The translations under genes were made by a program, and so were the position numbers. The notes beneath the pieces were generated by a model. The model saw only the letters and a program-made list of their open reading frames with translations. It was not told the origin of the DNA and searched no databases. A DNA stretch of 64,000 nt. It comes from Clostridium sp. BJN0013. Lineage in GTDB: Bacteria > Bacillota > Clostridia > Clostridiales > Clostridiaceae. The DNA lies in assembly GCF_040939125.1 (NCBI RefSeq), contig NZ_CP162495.1, positions 3,286,001-3,350,000 on the forward strand, given 5' to 3'. Below are positions 60,984 through 64,000 of this stretch, piece by piece (positions within the stretch are counted from its first letter, which is position 1; the number at the start of each line of letters is the position of its first letter).

Positions 60984-61089
60984 AAATATCCTCTCCTAGT
61001 TCAAACCCTTAACTGTTCAAGTGACTTTTATCCTCCTCATAACAATATTATATATTATCATATTACTCTTTTTATAAAAATTATGATAA

Positions 61090-61125
61090 AAAGCCAACAA
61101 CAAAATTTATTGTCATTAGCTTTTA
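61090..61125 (-). terminator. Terminator of the aro operon
   Basis: The minus strand has AAAAGCTAATGACAA paired, with several G-U pairs, to TTGTTGTTGGCTTTT, then a T run. Confidence 0.8.
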
Positions 61126-61132
61126 TCTATAC

Positions 61133-61642
61133 CTACATACAATTTTTATAAATTTCCACTATATCATCTGCAACTTTTTCAATATCACATATATTATCTA
61201 CTGAAAAGTCACAGCAACTATTGTATATTTCATATCTATCTTTAAAAAGTTTTTCTATTTCCCCCGTACCATTTTTCAAGAGAGGTCTAGTTGAAATATC
61301 CACATCATTAACTATATTTTCTAAAGGCCTATCCACAAAAAACACAACCCCATTTTTTTTAAGATTTACAATATTTTTCTGCCTTTTTATTACTCCTCCA
61401 CCGGTAGATATTACCATATCCTCTTCCATGCTGACTTCTCCTACCACTTCCGATTCTATATTTCTAAAATGTTCTTCTCCCTTTTGAAAAATTTCTGGAA
61501 TAGTACATTCTGCCTTATCTACTATATAATCATCTAAATCTACAAACTTTTTATTTAACTTAGATGATATCAACTTTCCAATTGTGGTTTTGCCACAACC
61601 TGGCATCCCTATAATAACTATATTTTTAATTTGTTTTTTCAT
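61133..61642 (-). CDS. aroK: Shikimate kinase
   Basis: A 169-residue P-loop kinase: GMPGCGKTTIGK (Walker A), DLDDYI (shikimate site), FRNIESEV and STGGGVI. It makes shikimate 3-phosphate from ATP. Last gene of the visible aro operon, 82 bp after aroE, with a terminator behind it. Confidence 0.94.
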   Translation of the reverse strand: MKKQIKNIVIIGMPGCGKTTIGKLISSKLNKKFVDLDDYIVDKAECTIPEIFQKGEEHFRNIESEVVGEVSMEEDMVISTGGGVIKRQKNIVNLKKNGVVFFVDRPLENIVNDVDISTRPLLKNGTGEIEKLFKDRYEIYNSCCDFSVDNICDIEKVADDIVEIYKNCM

Positions 61643-61724
61643 AAAATAAGCTCCTCCTCAATTCTAAATCATAAAATTTATCGAATTTTCAAAAACAAGT
61701 TAATTATTTTAATATTCTGATTCA

Positions 61725-62531
61725 TCACTGTATATTTAATAATTTATAATATATCTCGTCTAAAGTTTCCAGGGATACCTCTCTACCCTGCCAAATCTGT
61801 TGGGCAGCCACTGCCTGAGCTACCAGCATATATAATCCATTGGCTGCCTTCAGACCTAACTTTTTTCCTATTTTCAAAAACATAGTTTCCTGTGGATTGT
61901 ACACTAAATCCACAGCTGTATTAAACTTACTTAAAATTTCTCTATCTACAGCACAAGTATCTATCTGGGGATACATTCCACAGGGAGTAGAATTTATTAT
62001 AATGTCTCCATCTTTTATGTGATGCAACTGTTCATAAGAAATAACATCTACTTCAGCATTGGATATATTCTTAGGTTTTCTGCTTACATATATAATAGAT
62101 TTTGCACCCTTATCCATGCTATATCTTAGTACAGCTTTAGAAGCCCCACCCGTTCCCAATATCACTACATCTTTATTAAACACATTTATTTTATATCTTT
62201 TTAAAGTCATTCCAAATCCATAATAATCTGTATTGTATGCCTTTAACTTATTATCTACAAATTGTACAGTGTTTACTGATCCTATCTTTAATGCTTCTTC
62301 AGATACATAATCCATGTACTTCATAATTTTAATTTTATAAGGTATAGTTATATTTATACCCCTGCATCCCAGAATCTTTAGTGCTGCAATTGCTCCTCCT
62401 AAATTCTGTGATTCTATTTCGAACAAATTATATTTACCCTGTAAATTTATTTTATTTAATATCATTTCGTGTATTAACGGAGAGAAACTATGCCCTAACT
62501 TGGCACCTATAAGTCCATAAAAATTACTCAT
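61725..62531 (-). CDS. aroE: Shikimate 5-dehydrogenase
   Basis: A 268-residue NADPH enzyme: GLIGAKLGHSFSPLIHE (shikimate site), NITIPYK, NTDYYGF and GTGGASKAVL (nucleotide loop). It reduces 3-dehydroshikimate. 31 bp after pheA in the same direction. Confidence 0.95.
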   Translation of the reverse strand: MSNFYGLIGAKLGHSFSPLIHEMILNKINLQGKYNLFEIESQNLGGAIAALKILGCRGINITIPYKIKIMKYMDYVSEEALKIGSVNTVQFVDNKLKAYNTDYYGFGMTLKRYKINVFNKDVVILGTGGASKAVLRYSMDKGAKSIIYVSRKPKNISNAEVDVISYEQLHHIKDGDIIINSTPCGMYPQIDTCAVDREILSKFNTAVDLVYNPQETMFLKIGKKLGLKAANGLYMLVAQAVAAQQIWQGREVSLETLDEIYYKLLNIQ

Positions 62532-62562
62532 ATTAAAACACCGCCTAATTTAAAATACAATA

Positions 62563-63705
62563 TTAGATTATACAATCTCCTTTATACTTACCCAATAATT
62601 TAAAATAAACACTTTCATTTTCTATTCCTCTTAAAGCTTCTTGAGTATTTTGCTCTAAAATATTGCCATAGAAATCAATATAGAAAAAATACTGCCATGA
62701 TCTATCTACCATAGGTCTAGACTCAATTTTAGTCATGTTCAGATTGTTTTCTTCAAAATATTTAAGCACTTTATATAGACTTCCAGGTTCATGAGGCAAA
62801 GTAATCAATATACTAATTTTGTTTTCATTCTTATTACATTCTTCATTTCTACTTATTATTATGAATCTGGTATAATTGTTAGTATTATAATTTATATTTT
62901 CACTTAATATTTCTAAGCCATAAAGTTCAGCTGCTTTCTTACTGGCTATAGATGCCCTACTTTTATCATTTTCTTCACTTACATATTTAGCACTTCTAGC
63001 TGTATTAAGATAAGGTATGAGACGCCAGTTTTTATGTTTATCCAAAAATCTACTGCTTTGCATAAAAGCTTGACTATGGGAATAAACCTCTTTTATATCA
63101 TTAAGAGAAGCTCCTTTTACTCCCAATAAATTATGATTAACCTTAATACATTTTTCTCCTACTATATAAAATCCATAATCACGGAGTAAATCATATACCT
63201 CTAAAATTCCTCCCGTAGAAGAATTCTCGATAGGTAGCACACCATAATTTATTTTTCCATCCTTTAATCCTTGAAATACATCTTTAAAGGTGTCAAAATT
63301 TAAAGCTTCAGCTTCATGTCCGAAATAGTCAATTAGAGCCTCATGACTAAATGAAGCCAATACCCCTTGAAATCCTACTTTACATGATTTATCATATTTT
63401 TTTACATTTAAACATTCCTTATTTGTATAACATGAACTTCCAAAACTTTTCTTTTGAAAATTTCTACTTATTTTCATAATTTCTTTTAGAAAAATTTTCG
63501 TTTCTTTTTCTATGGATTTATTCTCAAGCCTTTTTAATTGAGTTTGTATTACATTTTCTTCCCGACTTTTGTCCATTATATCCATATCATTCTTTTTTTT
63601 ATACTCTGCTACTTTACAGACTATATCCATTCTTTCCTGAAAAAGCTTAATCATTTCACCATCAATCTTATCTATTTTATCTCTCAAATAATCTAAACTT
63701 TCCAA
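62563..63705 (-). CDS. pheA: Bifunctional chorismate mutase / prephenate dehydratase
   Basis: A 380-residue fusion: AroQ-type chorismate mutase at about 1-85 (LRDKIDKIDGEMIKLFQERM), prephenate dehydratase at about 110-285 (GVLPIENSSTGGI, catalytic TRF in NNYTRFIII), and a C-terminal ACT domain (LPHEPGSLYKVL, IESRP) that senses phenylalanine. It takes chorismate to phenylpyruvate. Confidence 0.95.
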   Translation of the reverse strand: MESLDYLRDKIDKIDGEMIKLFQERMDIVCKVAEYKKKNDMDIMDKSREENVIQTQLKRLENKSIEKETKIFLKEIMKISRNFQKKSFGSSCYTNKECLNVKKYDKSCKVGFQGVLASFSHEALIDYFGHEAEALNFDTFKDVFQGLKDGKINYGVLPIENSSTGGILEVYDLLRDYGFYIVGEKCIKVNHNLLGVKGASLNDIKEVYSHSQAFMQSSRFLDKHKNWRLIPYLNTARSAKYVSEENDKSRASIASKKAAELYGLEILSENINYNTNNYTRFIIISRNEECNKNENKISILITLPHEPGSLYKVLKYFEENNLNMTKIESRPMVDRSWQYFFYIDFYGNILEQNTQEALRGIENESVYFKLLGKYKGDCII

Positions 63706-63733
63706 AATACTACCTCCATAAATAATGTAAAAT

Positions 63734-64000
63734 TCAATATTCCATTAAACTCAATATTCCTATAGCCGCCACTGCTTCAACCACAGGTACAGCCCTAGGT
63801 ACAATACATGGATCATGCCTTCCTTCTATTTTTAGAAATGTATTTTGTTTTTTATTTATATCTACAGTTTTTTGGGTTTTTGATATAGAAGGAGTGGGCT
63901 TTATAGCTGTTCTAAATATAACAGGCATTCCATTTGTAATTCCCCCTAAAATTCCCCCGTTATTATTTGTGTAAGTTTTCATTATATCATCTTCTGACAG
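63734..64000 (-). CDS. aroC: Chorismate synthase, C-terminal part (cut by right edge)
   Basis: The last 88 residues are visible; the frame is open to the edge. [19 protein letters not shown] and [20 protein letters not shown] are the C-terminal hallmarks of the FMN-dependent enzyme that makes chorismate. First visible gene of aroC-pheA-aroE-aroK, 28 bp before pheA. Confidence 0.95.
   Translation of the reverse strand: MSEDDIMKTYTNNNGGILGGITNGMPVIFRTAIKPTPSISKTQKTVDINKKQNTFLKIEGRHDPCIVPRAVPVVEAVAAIGILSLMEY

Overview
The window is low-GC DNA from a spore-forming anaerobe of the class Clostridia, most likely Clostridium sensu stricto near the C. kluyveri / C. ljungdahlii group. This is inferred from base composition, gene content (SUF system, Spo0E-like protein, relic of a small acid-soluble spore protein, class III fructose-bisphosphatase, T-box and SAM-I leaders) and the rRNA sequence; no search was run.

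Left part (1-9.6 kb): two iron-sulfur electron-transfer genes of the NuoF/NuoG type, the first lacking its NADH/FMN domain. They are followed by a minus-strand rRNA operon with a clear promoter, a long repeat-containing leader, 16S, a tRNA-less spacer and 23S, but no visible 5S. A 55-residue Spo0E-like gene and adenosine deaminase come next.

Sulfur block (9.6-21 kb, all minus strand): the transcription order is SAM-I riboswitch - metNIQ - nitrogenase-like D and K genes - SAM-I riboswitch - yezD - sufCBDSU. A near-identical palindromic element lies in front of both metN and the nitrogenase-like pair. Together with the two riboswitches it suggests a methionine/organosulfur function for the nitrogenase-like enzyme. 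This is the most interesting part of the window.

Middle (21-35 kb): DUF4317 protein, a zinc-ribbon/TPR membrane protein with an HtrA-like protease, cysteine desulfurase with ThiI, polysaccharide deacetylase, an acetate (SatP/YaaH) transporter plus a decayed second copy of its 5' part, an IS982-type remnant, an MBL-fold hydrolase, cyclopropane fatty acid synthase and a CorC-like CBS protein.

Island (35.35-39.9 kb): a visibly GC-richer, one-directional cassette. It carries an NADPH-dependent FMN reductase-like protein, a TetR regulator, a membrane protein, ApbE, an FMN_bind protein and a cut-off flavodoxin, with a catalytic-domain-less serine recombinase beside it and a tRNA Gln-Lys-Leu cluster next door. 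It looks like an acquired flavinylation module.

Right part (40-64 kb): an EAL protein with a degenerate GGDEF domain, an S1-domain protein, a P1 peptidase, an ECF transporter S component with a leader peptide, a SIR2-like protein, a decayed SASP gene, a T-box-controlled tryptophan transporter, a CBS protein, a small unknown gene, an HNH protein, cardiolipin synthase, Fbp, a phosphohexomutase gene with an in-frame amber codon, the csoR-copA-copZ copper operon, cell-envelope genes and the aromatic operon aroC-pheA-aroE-aroK.

A dispersed, structured repeat of about 130 nt occurs at five intergenic places (about 1991, 7723, 8336, 30585 and 50417). Start sites were chosen by ribosome binding site, so several differ from the longest possible reading frame.
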